From positions 1 through 26,946 of IMG/VR virus record IMGVR_UViG_3300045146_000219: a stretch of 26,946 bases of DNA, one strand, 5' to 3'. The translations under genes and the position numbers were made by a program. Source of the stretch: a virus. Positions 26,545-26,946 of the stretch are shown one piece after another; position 1 is the stretch's first letter, and every line of letters starts with the position of its first letter. The notes beneath the pieces were generated by a model that was not told the origin of the DNA, did not search any database, and saw only the letters and a program-made list of their open reading frames with translations.

Positions 26545-26946
26545 ATGGCTACATTTCAGACTAGAGTTGAAGATTTAGTTGGCAGTTGTTCCGCTATGAC
26601 CGGTTCTTTATCTAACTGGCTGACAGATGCTGCTGCTCAACTTTTGAACCTAATTCCTAATGCTATATTGATGAAGGTAGCTTCTACTGGAGATGGTACT
26701 ATATCTTTAGTTGGAAAGAGGATACTTGGTGTTAGGTATGAAAACTTCGCTGTTCCTACTGAAGATGATAGACGTTTTGAGGCTGCTACGGGTTTTCATT
26801 GGACAGCTAATGGGAATCACAGTACTGTAGCACGTTCTAATGAACAAGCTTATACGGGTACGTATTCACTGAAGATAATATCTACTGGTATTGGAGATGC
26901 TACTACTAACTATGCTGCTTTACCCTCAGCTAACTCTCCTACATGG
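26545..26946 (+). CDS. Head or tail structural protein (5' part, runs off window)
   Basis: ATG 26545 with AAGGAAG upstream opens a frame with no stop in the remaining 134 codons. The beginning, MATFQTRVEDLVGSCSAMTG then LSNWLTDAAAQLLNLIP, is a domain I associate with phage structural proteins downstream of capsid genes. From about residue 70 a Thr/Ser-rich beta region appears, with GNHSTVARSNEQAYTGTYSL resembling carbohydrate-binding beta-sandwich modules, so it may contact the cell surface. Exact role unresolved. Confidence 0.65.
   Translation, partial: MATFQTRVEDLVGSCSAMTGSLSNWLTDAAAQLLNLIPNAILMKVASTGDGTISLVGKRILGVRYENFAVPTEDDRRFEAATGFHWTANGNHSTVARSNEQAYTGTYSLKIISTGIGDATTNYAALPSANSPTW

Overview
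This window looks like one contiguous piece of a tailed, double-stranded DNA bacteriophage (or prophage) with an AT-rich genome and mostly strong AAGGAGG-type ribosome binding sites. The structural genes carry a P22-type portal, a scaffold and an HK97-fold-type capsid, which points to a podovirus-like head and packaging module. The host cannot be named from this sequence. I see no tRNA, rRNA, CRISPR array, integrase or insertion sequence.

Layout. Two gene arms diverge from a roughly 590-base non-coding region at 17,675-18,263. The rightward arm (18,264 to the window end) is the packaging and head operon: small terminase candidate, large terminase, portal, a virion-associated protein, a conserved tiny basic protein, scaffold, major capsid, a putative decoration protein and the start of another structural gene. 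The fragment at 1-418 is also rightward and ends at a convergent terminator; if the genome is circular or terminally redundant it is the end of this same late operon.

The leftward arm (17,674 down to 472) holds early and DNA-metabolism genes in tightly packed, often ATGA-overlapping order. From upstream to downstream it has: a duplicated pair of small gene types (80-aa plus LPDW-motif proteins); small coiled-coil, ribbon-helix-helix-like and membrane proteins; a Sak4-like RecA-fold ATPase next to an SSB-like protein; a 583-aa primase-helicase that appears to join PriS-like, PriL-like and RecA-like helicase parts; a 4.7-kb accessory block; a DUF932 protein; tiny membrane and zinc-binding proteins; a DEDD-exonuclease-like protein that lacks two expected catalytic aspartates; a RuvC-like resolvase; and three tandem paralogues at the very end. 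Together these suggest recombination-coupled replication (annealing ATPase, SSB, primase-helicase, resolvase). No DNA polymerase is visible in the window.

The accessory block (about 4,896-9,600) has its own promoter candidate, much less GTAC than the backbone, and carries a PD-(D/E)XK MmcB-like nuclease, a radical-SAM DUF5131 protein, a Dam-type adenine methylase, a Lar-type zinc protein and several tiny membrane proteins. A truncated copy of one of its genes sits at its left edge. It is best read as a transferred DNA-modification / anti-restriction cargo module.

Regulation. The divergent region holds four ATGTACAT iterons at 12-base spacing, a 15-bp perfect hairpin, a strong sigma70-type promoter aimed at the late arm and a sigma54-like match, so it is the best candidate for control region and origin. 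A second control site at 17,280-17,443 has a stem-loop terminator whose loop contains a stop codon, followed by a triple palindrome array. Several intergenic hairpins pair fully only in the sense RNA because of G-U pairs, which argues that they act as RNA.
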